Positions 1 to 7,400 of a stretch of 7,940 bases of DNA are shown piece after piece. The translations under genes and the position numbers were made by a program. Origin of the DNA: Clostridia bacterium (GTDB taxonomy: Bacteria; Bacillota; Clostridia; UBA1381); the NCBI GenBank assembly GCA_017420825.1, contig JAFQNU010000200.1, positions 1-7,940 of the forward strand, given 5' to 3'. A model generated the notes under the pieces. That model saw only the letters and a list, made by a program, of their open reading frames with translations, was not told where the DNA came from and searched no databases. How positions within the stretch are numbered: the stretch's first letter is position 1; each line of letters begins with the position of its first letter.

Positions 1-99
1 ACCGGACAGGCAAGTAACCCTGTCAGCCGTATGGCATTTGAATCCTCTTTGAAAAAAGGCGGCGACTTTGCAAACAGGGTAACAGGTGCTGTCGCACAG
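1..99. repeat. Possible repeat or insertion at the 3' end of the left gene
   Basis: This stretch looks unlike the coding sequence beside it. It is dense in short inverted repeats: acagg/cctgt (6-10 with 19-23), accctgt/acagggt (17-23 with 74-80) and ctgt/acag (89-92 with 96-99). The minus-strand product is cysteine-rich here (five Cys in its last 32 residues, against six in the first 1215) and no longer aligns with the paralogue. The plus-strand frame from base 1 is open for 45 codons to TGA at 136-138 and reads like real protein (for example NPVSRMAFESSLKKGGDF). Either a multicopy repeat has inserted into the gene, or the end of a convergent plus-strand gene overlaps it. The boundary near 99 is an estimate from where the similarity fails, and the nature of the element is inference. 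Confidence 0.35.
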
Positions 100-3000
100 G
101 GCAATATCAATTACACCGGTTCTTGCATCGACATTTGAGGCAATGAGAGTGCCTATCTCTCGCCAGCCCGGTGTTCCCGTTGAGAAGTCAATTTTCTTTT
201 CAAACAGGAATGAGCCGCCTATACCCATTGGAGTTTTATAAATAAGAGTTGCATTCTTATCTCCGTTCTCAATAGGAGTATGCCAGTAATATAAACGATA
301 ATAGCGATAGCCTGTTTTTATATTCCATTTAGCCGAGCCGCCCTCTGATGCTTTAACAGTTTCGCTTTCATAGCCGGGAGCAACCATTGTGGTAAAGCTT
401 CCGTCATCACTGTATTCCTCACCGTTTATTGTGTAATATTTGCTTTCAACAACTGTTTCGACGTACGTATTAAACAGCTTCTCGTCAACGTTATATATAT
501 CCTCAGGGATGCTGTCTGCCGGCTTAATGTAGGTCATTACACCACCTGTATACTCGGGAATAATCGTGAAATAACCTTCCTCATAGTTTGCGTTTTCCTT
601 GTCGTAATAATCAAATATCACCTTGTCATTAACCACAAGTCTTACCTCAACACCGCCGGGAACATTCACTGCTCCAAGCTCGATATCAACCCATTCATTT
701 TCAGGAATTACACCGTTGTTTTCATAAGTCAGAAGAATACCTGTGGTTTTTGCCTTAGGATTATATTTTTGCAATTCAAATATATCAGGCTTTACAACTA
801 TACAATAGCCTGTATCAGCCGCCGAGAACGCCATAGCCTGTGAATTTTTTTGTTTTATGCCTATTGCATACCATGTTTCACCATACCCTGATTTAAGCTT
901 AAATCTTAAAACTCTGTTATTGGGAATCGGCTCGGAATAAACAAGTGAATTTCTTGCTGCTCTTGCACCTATCTCTCCGTTTTCAAGCTTCAGCTCGGTA
1001 TCGTCAGCCTCATAAAGTAATGACCACTTATTCTCATCTGCCGTAATACCTGTATAACCCTTAATTTTATAACCCTCAAGGTAGTTCATTGAGTCTCTTA
1101 GTCTTGCAACAGCACTGTTAATCTGCTCTGAGCTACCTTTGGTGATTGCCGCCGCTTCCTTTGCAGCTCCTATTTCTTTCTCGAAATCCTCAATTGTTCC
1201 CTTTTGGAAATCGCCTATGCCCTCACCCTCTTCAATTGTCTTTATAAGCTCCTCAGCATCAGCGATTGTATCGTTTAAGATTGTTTTGTCAAGCTCGTCA
1301 AACTTAGATGTGGTGAACACATACGGGTCTCCCACGCTGTCCCACTCATTTCCAATCTGCTTTGAAATATTAACTGCTTTTACGTCCCAGTAATAAATCT
1401 TATCGTTTTCAAGATTTTCAAGGACTATTGAATTGTTGATTGTAACACCCTCTGCAAAAATGTTTTTCATTTCAGGATCAGTTGCAACAACATATTCATA
1501 CTGGTCTGCAAAGGTTGCCCTTTCCCAAACAAGCTCAAGTCCCTCTCTCTGAAGGTTTTTAGTACCATTTTGGGGATAAGTTTTCATAAACTCAGTTTCA
1601 GGAGTTTCAACATCAAAAACATCTCTTTGAATACCAATCCAGTCCATGTCGAAGTTATCCTCATTTAAGACTCCCTCGTCCATGTTATACTTTTTCATAG
1701 CCTCCCTTGTTACACGATAATCATGATTGTCAGCATCAACAAATATACTGTAATCATTTAAGTCATAGTTATCCCTGATGTCTATCCACTTTCTCATTCC
1801 CTCATCCTCAATAATCTGGGGTGCATTAACACTTACGTTATGAATCATCTGAGAATTATTCGGTCTCCATGCAGGGCCGTCCTTTCTTATATCCTCCAGC
1901 ATTGTTGAAATCTGTGGATATTTTGCAACCCATGCATCGGTTTGTGCAAAGTTTTCTTTCAGACCGTCCCATGGCTGATATAGTGTACCGAGCAGAGTAT
2001 CAGTATAGGTTGCACCTGCATTAAATATATCTTTAATATACATTCCCGAGTCTCTTACCCAGAAACCATAGGTGGCATCAACAAGAGTGTTCCAGCTTAC
2101 AGATGAGTCTCTTCCGTTCATTGTGGTTGCCCAGGTTGTTCCGCCTGATTTACCCATTTTTATTATATTATGCTCAACAAATGTTCCTGACTGCATATCG
2201 TCACCTGTTGCAAGACCGTGATTTCCATAAGCATTAGCTGTCATATTAACATTATCATGAACATAATTATACTCAATTCTTGTCCAGTACTCATTCAAGT
2301 GTCTGCCGTTATATACAGGCATTGAGTCCGCACTTTCACGGTTACATGCCCATATTTCATTATACTTAATAGTATTATCATTACCTCCAAAGGCAATCGA
2401 ATAATTTTTAATACCATGAATTAAGTTATTATTAATTGTTGTTCCTATTGTGTTTGCACCTATTCTGATACCGCCGTCCCAGTTAGATGAAGCACCCATA
2501 CCTGTTCTGTAAATGTGATTGTTTGAAATAACACATTCATTCGGGATAAGCAGCATTCTGTCGCCGCCCGTTTCAAGATAAATACCTATATCCTGAGTTT
2601 CGTAGATAGTATTTGCTGAAATTCTTATCTTAGTGACCTTATCAAGGTGAATTCCACGTCCCGTAAGATTTGCAATTTCACAATTCTTAATATCAATATC
2701 TGAACAGCTATATACATTAATACCATCACCATCAGAGTTCTTAAATGTAATACCGTCAATTGTTACATTATCCACATTATTTAATGTAAGCATTGTGTCT
2801 TTAAGCAGAGAAATCTCCAAAACATCTGTTTCGACATTAATGGGGTATCTTGGATAGTAATACATAATCAATGTATCTAAATCCACATACCACTCACCGG
2901 GAATATCAATTTCCTCAACAAGGTTTGTTATTGCCCACTTATGGTCACCATGAATACCATACTGTGTCCAGTCATCCATCGTTAAAATTTGTTTTTCAGC

Positions 3001-3741
3001 ATCAATATTGGCAATCTTAGCCCATTCACTGAAAAACTCAACTCCGAAGAAGCCTTCAAGATAAGGGTTCTCAGCCTGTCCCCATCTTTTTACATTGGAC
3101 TCCATAACCTGCCATATTGCACCTTCACCCGGTCTTGTTCCATAACGCGCCTCACCGCCGCCATCTATAATATGCTCAAATCGGTTATATCCGGAGTTTG
3201 GAAAACGTGCAAGCATTTCCTTTTTGTCATTCAAAAATACTCCGTATGGAAATGCAGACATACAACTTTTGTGTTCCTGAAAAAAATCAAGCTGTCTTTT
3301 TGTAAAGCCAAGTGCTCCCAAATCAATCTGACCGATATAAGGTGCGGCACTTGGTGTAAGACGTGCAAGTATAGATTTATCTGTTACTGCCTCGAATTTT
3401 GTGAGGTCAACCGGAATTGTGCCTGTAAATTCAGGCTTTTCTCCGTCCTTTGCCTTAATGGTAAGCTTTTTGCTGCCGAGAATGGTACTGTCTATAACCA
3501 ATCCCTGTGAGAGGTTATATTTTCCTCCGTCCACCTCTACTATAACGTGTTCTGTCCCATTCTCAACACCTGCAATTGCAGTCCTCAGGCTCATATTATC
3601 CCTGACCATACCTGTGGGTGACATTTCAATTACGGCGGTTTTGGAGTCCTTATAGGACTCCGCCGCAAATGCTGTCACCACAGAAAAGGTCGGAAAAAGC
3701 ATTGAAAATGTCAAAATCAAACTTATAATTTTATTCTTCAT
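1..3741 (-). CDS. Secreted beta-helix protein, probable polysaccharide-active enzyme (3' end beyond window)
   Basis: The frame is open from ATG at 3741 to the left edge, giving 1247 codons without a stop. The start is supported by an AAGGGAG ribosome site 7 nt upstream; the ATG five bases earlier hits a stop after four codons. Residues 1-27 form a signal peptide (MKNK, hydrophobic core, cleavage near AFA-A). A parallel beta-helix spans about 35-640, with N-rich rungs (VISNNHIY, INNNLIHGI, IEYNYVHD), the motif DIPGEWYVD (279-287), GGDR (392-395), FGGN (451-454) and GLATGDD (509-515). An FN3/Ig-like module lies at about 714-812, a helical FIVAR-like segment at 815-890, a concanavalin/LamG-like sandwich at about 900-1075, and a C-terminal sandwich from about 1105. 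It is a paralogue of the 1150-residue protein encoded just upstream. Extracellular polysaccharide cleavage or binding is inferred; the helix is closest in style to GH141. From about residue 1215 the sequence stops resembling the family and becomes cysteine-rich, so the 3' end may be disrupted. Confidence 0.88.
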   Translation of the reverse strand, partial: MKNKIISLILTFSMLFPTFSVVTAFAAESYKDSKTAVIEMSPTGMVRDNMSLRTAIAGVENGTEHVIVEVDGGKYNLSQGLVIDSTILGSKKLTIKAKDGEKPEFTGTIPVDLTKFEAVTDKSILARLTPSAAPYIGQIDLGALGFTKRQLDFFQEHKSCMSAFPYGVFLNDKKEMLARFPNSGYNRFEHIIDGGGEARYGTRPGEGAIWQVMESNVKRWGQAENPYLEGFFGVEFFSEWAKIANIDAEKQILTMDDWTQYGIHGDHKWAITNLVEEIDIPGEWYVDLDTLIMYYYPRYPINVETDVLEISLLKDTMLTLNNVDNVTIDGITFKNSDGDGINVYSCSDIDIKNCEIANLTGRGIHLDKVTKIRISANTIYETQDIGIYLETGGDRMLLIPNECVISNNHIYRTGMGASSNWDGGIRIGANTIGTTINNNLIHGIKNYSIAFGGNDNTIKYNEIWACNRESADSMPVYNGRHLNEYWTRIEYNYVHDNVNMTANAYGNHGLATGDDMQSGTFVEHNIIKMGKSGGTTWATTMNGRDSSVSWNTLVDATYGFWVRDSGMYIKDIFNAGATYTDTLLGTLYQPWDGLKENFAQTDAWVAKYPQISTMLEDIRKDGPAWRPNNSQMIHNVSVNAPQIIEDEGMRKWIDIRDNYDLNDYSIFVDADNHDYRVTREAMKKYNMDEGVLNEDNFDMDWIGIQRDVFDVETPETEFMKTYPQNGTKNLQREGLELVWERATFADQYEYVVATDPEMKNIFAEGVTINNSIVLENLENDKIYYWDVKAVNISKQIGNEWDSVGDPYVFTTSKFDELDKTILNDTIADAEELIKTIEEGEGIGDFQKGTIEDFEKEIGAAKEAAAITKGSSEQINSAVARLRDSMNYLEGYKIKGYTGITADENKWSLLYEADDTELKLENGEIGARAARNSLVYSEPIPNNRVLRFKLKSGYGETWYAIGIKQKNSQAMAFSAADTGYCIVVKPDIFELQKYNPKAKTTGILLTYENNGVIPENEWVDIELGAVNVPGGVEVRLVVNDKVIFDYYDKENANYEEGYFTIIPEYTGGVMTYIKPADSIPEDIYNVDEKLFNTYVETVVESKYYTINGEEYSDDGSFTTMVAPGYESETVKASEGGSAKWNIKTGYRYYRLYYWHTPIENGDKNATLIYKTPMGIGGSFLFEKKIDFSTGTPGWREIGTLIASNVDARTGVIDIALCDSTCYPVCKVAAFFQRGFKCHTADRVTCLSG

Positions 3742-3748
3742 GCATTTT

Positions 3749-3755
3749 CTCCCTT
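3749..3755 (-). promoter_or_regulatory. Ribosome binding site of the left gene
   Basis: On the minus strand this reads AAGGGAG and ends 7 nt before the ATG at 3741, a normal Shine-Dalgarno spacing. It decides the start, because the overlapping upstream ATG (CAT at 3744-3746 on the plus strand) runs into TAA after four codons. No convincing -10/-35 promoter could be picked out in the AT-rich stretch between here and the inverted-repeat element. Confidence 0.8.
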
Positions 3756-3776
3756 CTTCTACGAAATTTATTTTTC

Positions 3777-3790
3777 TAAATTGTAATTTA
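3777..3790 (+). repeat. Left terminal inverted repeat of the intergenic element
   Basis: The 14-mer taaattgtaattta is nearly self-palindromic and is the exact reverse complement of 3919-3932. It lies 35 bp upstream of the start codon of the left gene, so element-derived sequence sits where that gene's promoter or leader would be. Confidence 0.75.
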
Positions 3791-3850
3791 TATTAAAAGA
3801 CGTAATGTCCTCAGGCTGAGGAAAATTTTCGCAGATTGCCGTTTTGCAGC

Positions 3851-3877
3851 GAGCGGTGCTGTACGAGTGTACCGCCC
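3851..3877. other. Stem-loop at the centre of the intergenic element
   Basis: The arms gagcggt (3851-3857) and accgccc (3871-3877) pair over seven positions, one of them a wobble pair, around a 13-nt loop containing a second small gtac/gtac complementarity. There is no T tract after the stem on either strand. It is therefore better read as the apex of the element's hairpin than as an intrinsic terminator. As RNA between two cotranscribed genes it could affect message stability or partial read-through, which is untested inference. Confidence 0.5.
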
Positions 3878-3918
3878 CGAGCAAAAAATGGTGAGATGCG
3901 GAAATTTAACCAGCCCCC

Positions 3919-3932
3919 TAAATTACAATTTA
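3919..3932 (-). repeat. Right terminal inverted repeat, overlapping the stop codon of the middle gene
   Basis: This is the exact inverted copy of 3777-3790. Its outermost three bases (3930-3932, TAA on the minus strand) are the stop codon of the 1150-residue gene. The element either landed at the end of the gene or supplied its present stop. Confidence 0.75.
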
Positions 3933-6900
3933 ATATACTCTAACAGCCTTCATCTTTACTGCAGGCAGACATCCGTCACCGACTGAATTGGTTACTGTAA
4001 CAGTTCCCCATGCTGTATTGTCAGCCGCTGTTAATGTGTATCTTCCTATATATACATATGTATCTGTTACGTCCATACTCATCTGTGTTGTATATGAGTT
4101 TCCACCCGATATACCACCCAGTGTTTCAATCTCTACTGAAGCAGATGATGCAAGTGCGGCTCCGCTCTTCGGAGTTTGTACATAATAATATAAGTCATAG
4201 CTACCTGAGCTTGGTGCAGTGATTGTAAACTCTGCACTGTCGCCTGTTGTGCTTGTGTTCCAGATGTCAGATAATATTCCCCAGAAATATTTGTTTGTCC
4301 AACCCGAACCGTTTCTTTCAAATGAAGTAAACTCATACTCCTCGCCCACTATATACTGTCTCTCATAAGGACGGACAACCTCCATGAGCGGTGTCTGGTC
4401 TGAATCCCACAAAAGCAGCTTAACTCCTGAAAATTCTTCTAAATCAGTATATGATATTACCTCCTCATGAGTTGCTCCTGTTGCAAGGCTCAAAGGCTTT
4501 GTCTTAACGCCTACAAGGTCATCACCATCATAGAAGGCAAAGTACATAGTTGCGTCACTTACTGCTGTAGCTGAGTAGTTTGTGATATCAAGATTAACAA
4601 CTGTTGCCTCGTCTGTAACCTTATAGCTGCTTGCAGATGCGTCTACATCACCTTCTGCAACGGTAAAGCTGTACACACCGTTTGAATTACCCCACTCGTT
4701 TCCAATCTGCTTTGACAAATTCTTAGCAGTAACTCTCCAGAAATATGTGTTACCTGATGATAAGCCTTCAGGGTAAATTCTGTTGTAAAGGGTTGTGTCA
4801 TCATATACTATGGTGTTAAAATCAGCATCTGTTGCAACCTCTACATAATATTCATCTGAAAATTCTGCCTCTGTCCATGAAAGTGCAAGCTCATTTCCCT
4901 CAACTGCAGTACCGTTATACGGCCAGGTCAGCTTAAATGCTGTTGACGGAGCGGAAATTTCACTTTGTATTCCGATATCGGTCATCTCAAAGTTTGTTCT
5001 ATTAATAACTCCCGAATCAAAGCCATAGGTTGTCATTGCTTCACTGGTAATACGGTAATCGTGATTATCGGGGTCCTCAAAAATGTCATAATTGTCAAAT
5101 TCCTGGTTGTTGGAAATAACATTTCCGTCCTCTGCCGGATAATACTCTTCCTCTATATAATTATCGGCATTAACACTGATATTACCTGTAATTATATCAT
5201 TTCTCGGTCTGAACGCACCATTGTTTGCCTCTAAATCAGCACGAATTGTTGAAATCTGCGGATAAGCTGCAAGCCAAGGCTCTGTTGTTGAATAGCCTTC
5301 TTCAAGAGATGTGGATTTTTCCAGTGTTCCAATAATGGTTTTTATGTTGTCAGCATCTGTATTGAGCCAGTCATTTATGTATTGATTGGGGTTAGTCATA
5401 TAAATTCCGTACTGAGCACCAATCATGATATTGTTTTTAACAACATTATCACGGCTGCCTGTGCCGATTGCAACTGTTCTTGTCTGCTTACCAAGCTTTA
5501 CAATATTATTCTCAATTATGGTACCTGCATGAGCGTCGTCACCGGATGCAAGTCCATAGTTCCAGTAAACTATATCGGTATCCTTGTTGTAGCAGTCATG
5601 AATGTAGTTATAGAGAATTTTATTTCCGTATTCACTCCAGTCTCTTCCGCAGTAAACAGGGATTGTGTCGGCAGTTTCACGGTTACCTGACCATACCTCG
5701 TTATGGCTGAATACATTTGCGTTTCCGCCGAATGAATATGAGTAATTCTTTATTGAATGGATAAGATTGTTCTTGATTTGTGTTCCTACATTATCTCTCC
5801 ACACATAAATACCGCCGTTCCAGTTGCTTGCCGCATCTGTTCCTGTTTTGTATATATGGTTGTTGGATATAACATTTCCCGACGGTGTGAGCGACATTCT
5901 GTGACCACCCTGTGCCACATAGATACCCGCATCGTAGGTGTTGTGAATTACATTGCCGTCAATTGTGTTGTTATTTCCGCTTATGTTAATTCCGTGATTT
6001 CTTGCATGAGAAATATCGAAATTCTTTATTGTAATTCCGTCAACATTTACAGCCTTTACACCGTCTGACTGTGTTGCGAAAATTTCAAATCCTTCAAAGG
6101 TGATATTTGATGCACCATTGATGTATAATAACGGAGTTGTTTCAACTGCAATTTCAAATTTTGAATTTGCTCCGAAATCCTCTGCCGGGAAATAGTACAG
6201 CTTCATTTCTGCTTTATCTATATACCACTCACCCGGAATATCCATTTCCTCAATGAGGTTTGTAATATACCATTTATAATTTTGCTTTACACCATACATC
6301 GTACGGTCTGCAAAGGTTATAGTCTGAAGTGAACCGTCAATAGCTGCAATCTCTGCCCATTCGCTGTAAAATTCTACTCCGAAGAAGCCTACTCCGTATG
6401 CACTGTCTGCACCCTCCCATCGTGAAAGGTTTTCGTCATACTGGAAGAACTGCGCTACAATGCCTTCGCCTTCATTTTCTCTTAAGTTTCCTCCCTCATT
6501 TATAACTCCGTCAATCTTCATAAATCCGTCATTCGGATATCTTGAAAGAGTCTGTCGAACAGAGTCAACATAAACTCCGACCTCTGATACTGTTGAGCCT
6601 GCATTATGTGAGCTTAAAAAGTCGATATTTTCTTCTGTTATTCCACACTCTGCAAGGTTTGCAACAAGTACGTTGCCTGCGGCATTGTCCTTTAGCTTGG
6701 CAAGAACAGCCGTATCTGTTACCTTAGAAAACTTTGAGAAGGGAATTTCTTTTGTTCCTCTGAAGCTTGCTCCGTCAGCCGAATATGTTATCTTAACATT
6801 TTCTGTTCCGCTGTCCTCTGCGGTAAATTCAACACTTTCCCAGTCATACGTTCCCTCTTGGAGAATGACTGTTATATTTCCGTCGCCGCCATTGTATTCT

Positions 6901-7382
6901 CTTACCAGCTTTCTTGCGGCATCAAGGGTTTTTAAGGGTGAATTTTGTGTTCCGTCATTTTCATCATTTCCGTTTGGCGAAACATATATTGTTGTGTTTC
7001 TTAAATATTCACTTACAGGAATTTCTATTTGTCCCAAGCCATTTGACAAATACATACTGTAGCTGTCCGAAACATTTTCCTCATAAAATTTCACACTAAA
7101 GCCTGTGGTGTCTGCTTTGAAGTAATCAAGGTCTGAAACAACATTAAAAAATGCTGCTGTTTCCACGTCAGAGTATTCATATCCCGGTCTTATGAGTGCC
7201 GCAGTTACATCTGCATCACTTTTACCCGATACTTCTACTGTATTTTCCGATATTTCCACTTTGTTAATAATAAGTCCGTCTGTTTTATATAAGTCTGTTG
7301 CTGTCTGCTCTGCATAAACAGGCACAATCAGACTAATAAGCATTGCCGCCAGAACAGCTAAGCATTGTAAACGCATTTTCAT
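3930..7382 (-). CDS. Secreted modular beta-helix protein, probable polysaccharide-active enzyme (GH141-like)
   Basis: This complete gene encodes 1150 residues. The ATG at 7382 has AGAAAGGA upstream at 9-nt spacing; a second in-frame ATG two codons on is possible. Residues 1-24 are a signal peptide (cleavage after VYA). An N-terminal beta domain spans about 25-128. The parallel beta-helix runs about 131-735, opening with IYVSPNGNDENDGT and PLKTLDAAR, the usual entry of right-handed beta-helix enzymes, and including DIPGEWYID (381-389), GGHR (492-495), FGGN (551-554), NRETAD (567-572) and GLASGDD (610-616). An FN3/Ig-like module covers about 814-908, an Ig-like module ending in KLLLWDS about 915-1003, and a C-terminal golvesin/CBM-like sandwich 1008-1150. 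No anchor, dockerin or sortase motif is present, so it is probably released or held by its sugar-binding modules. Polysaccharide cleavage is inferred; GH141, a related helix family, or a non-catalytic binder are all possible. It is a paralogue of the gene downstream and probably cotranscribed with the gene 18 bp upstream. Confidence 0.93.
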   Translation of the reverse strand: MKMRLQCLAVLAAMLISLIVPVYAEQTATDLYKTDGLIINKVEISENTVEVSGKSDADVTAALIRPGYEYSDVETAAFFNVVSDLDYFKADTTGFSVKFYEENVSDSYSMYLSNGLGQIEIPVSEYLRNTTIYVSPNGNDENDGTQNSPLKTLDAARKLVREYNGGDGNITVILQEGTYDWESVEFTAEDSGTENVKITYSADGASFRGTKEIPFSKFSKVTDTAVLAKLKDNAAGNVLVANLAECGITEENIDFLSSHNAGSTVSEVGVYVDSVRQTLSRYPNDGFMKIDGVINEGGNLRENEGEGIVAQFFQYDENLSRWEGADSAYGVGFFGVEFYSEWAEIAAIDGSLQTITFADRTMYGVKQNYKWYITNLIEEMDIPGEWYIDKAEMKLYYFPAEDFGANSKFEIAVETTPLLYINGASNITFEGFEIFATQSDGVKAVNVDGITIKNFDISHARNHGINISGNNNTIDGNVIHNTYDAGIYVAQGGHRMSLTPSGNVISNNHIYKTGTDAASNWNGGIYVWRDNVGTQIKNNLIHSIKNYSYSFGGNANVFSHNEVWSGNRETADTIPVYCGRDWSEYGNKILYNYIHDCYNKDTDIVYWNYGLASGDDAHAGTIIENNIVKLGKQTRTVAIGTGSRDNVVKNNIMIGAQYGIYMTNPNQYINDWLNTDADNIKTIIGTLEKSTSLEEGYSTTEPWLAAYPQISTIRADLEANNGAFRPRNDIITGNISVNADNYIEEEYYPAEDGNVISNNQEFDNYDIFEDPDNHDYRITSEAMTTYGFDSGVINRTNFEMTDIGIQSEISAPSTAFKLTWPYNGTAVEGNELALSWTEAEFSDEYYVEVATDADFNTIVYDDTTLYNRIYPEGLSSGNTYFWRVTAKNLSKQIGNEWGNSNGVYSFTVAEGDVDASASSYKVTDEATVVNLDITNYSATAVSDATMYFAFYDGDDLVGVKTKPLSLATGATHEEVISYTDLEEFSGVKLLLWDSDQTPLMEVVRPYERQYIVGEEYEFTSFERNGSGWTNKYFWGILSDIWNTSTTGDSAEFTITAPSSGSYDLYYYVQTPKSGAALASSASVEIETLGGISGGNSYTTQMSMDVTDTYVYIGRYTLTAADNTAWGTVTVTNSVGDGCLPAVKMKAVRVY

Positions 7383-7391
7383 AATAAATTT

Positions 7392-7399
7392 TCCTTTCT
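7392..7399 (-). promoter_or_regulatory. Ribosome binding site of the middle gene
   Basis: On the minus strand this reads AGAAAGGA, 9 nt before the ATG at 7382. It lies inside the 18-bp gap after the stop codon of the upstream gene. The gap is too short for a separate terminator and promoter, which argues for cotranscription of the two genes. Confidence 0.75.
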
Positions 7400-7400
7400 G

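Larger units (their letters stand above)
3777..3932. mobile_element. MITE-like palindromic element with perfect 14-bp terminal inverted repeats
   Basis: The left end (3777-3790, taaattgtaattta) and right end (3919-3932, taaattacaattta) are perfect reverse complements. Further inverted pairs are nested inside: aaattttcgca (3823-3833) against tgcggaaattt (3897-3907) with one mismatch, and gagcggt (3851-3857) against accgccc (3871-3877), a 7-pair stem allowing one G-T pair, around a 13-nt loop. There is also a small palindrome, cctcaggctgagg, at 3809-3821. At 156 bp the element is too short to encode a transposase, and no coding frame stands out. TA at both extreme ends would fit a TA target duplication of mariner/IS630-type elements, but this is inference. 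It occupies most of the gap between the two large genes, and its transcript would fold into a long hairpin. A non-mobile intergenic palindrome is the alternative. Confidence 0.65.

Noticed and set aside
56..62. Frameshift at the A6 run in the left gene
   Set aside because: Shifting the frame here gives neither a clear family-like ending nor a decisive stop. The resemblance to the paralogue is already lost upstream of it, so an insertion explains the data better.
2989..3510. Plus-strand open frame of 173 codons, and other plus-strand frames of 60-130 codons at 1139-1393, 3401-3655, 4965-5234, 5382-5690, 5757-6068, 6673-7062 and 7483-7722
   Set aside because: All lie opposite minus-strand coding sequence with clear signal peptides and family motifs. 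Their products are Cys/Ser/Phe-rich, low-complexity translations with no recognisable domain.
3778..3848. Sigma-70 promoter for the left gene within the AT-rich end of the intergenic element
   Set aside because: TATA-like strings abound, but no -35/-10 pair with proper spacing stands out from the background AT content.
3851..3877. Intrinsic terminator between the two large genes
   Set aside because: The stem is plausible, but no T tract follows it on either strand; the T run on the minus strand comes before the stem.
4133..4336. Minus-strand frame of 67 codons inside the middle gene
   Set aside because: It is an out-of-frame reading of the C-terminal sandwich domain, whose own frame is intact and family-like.
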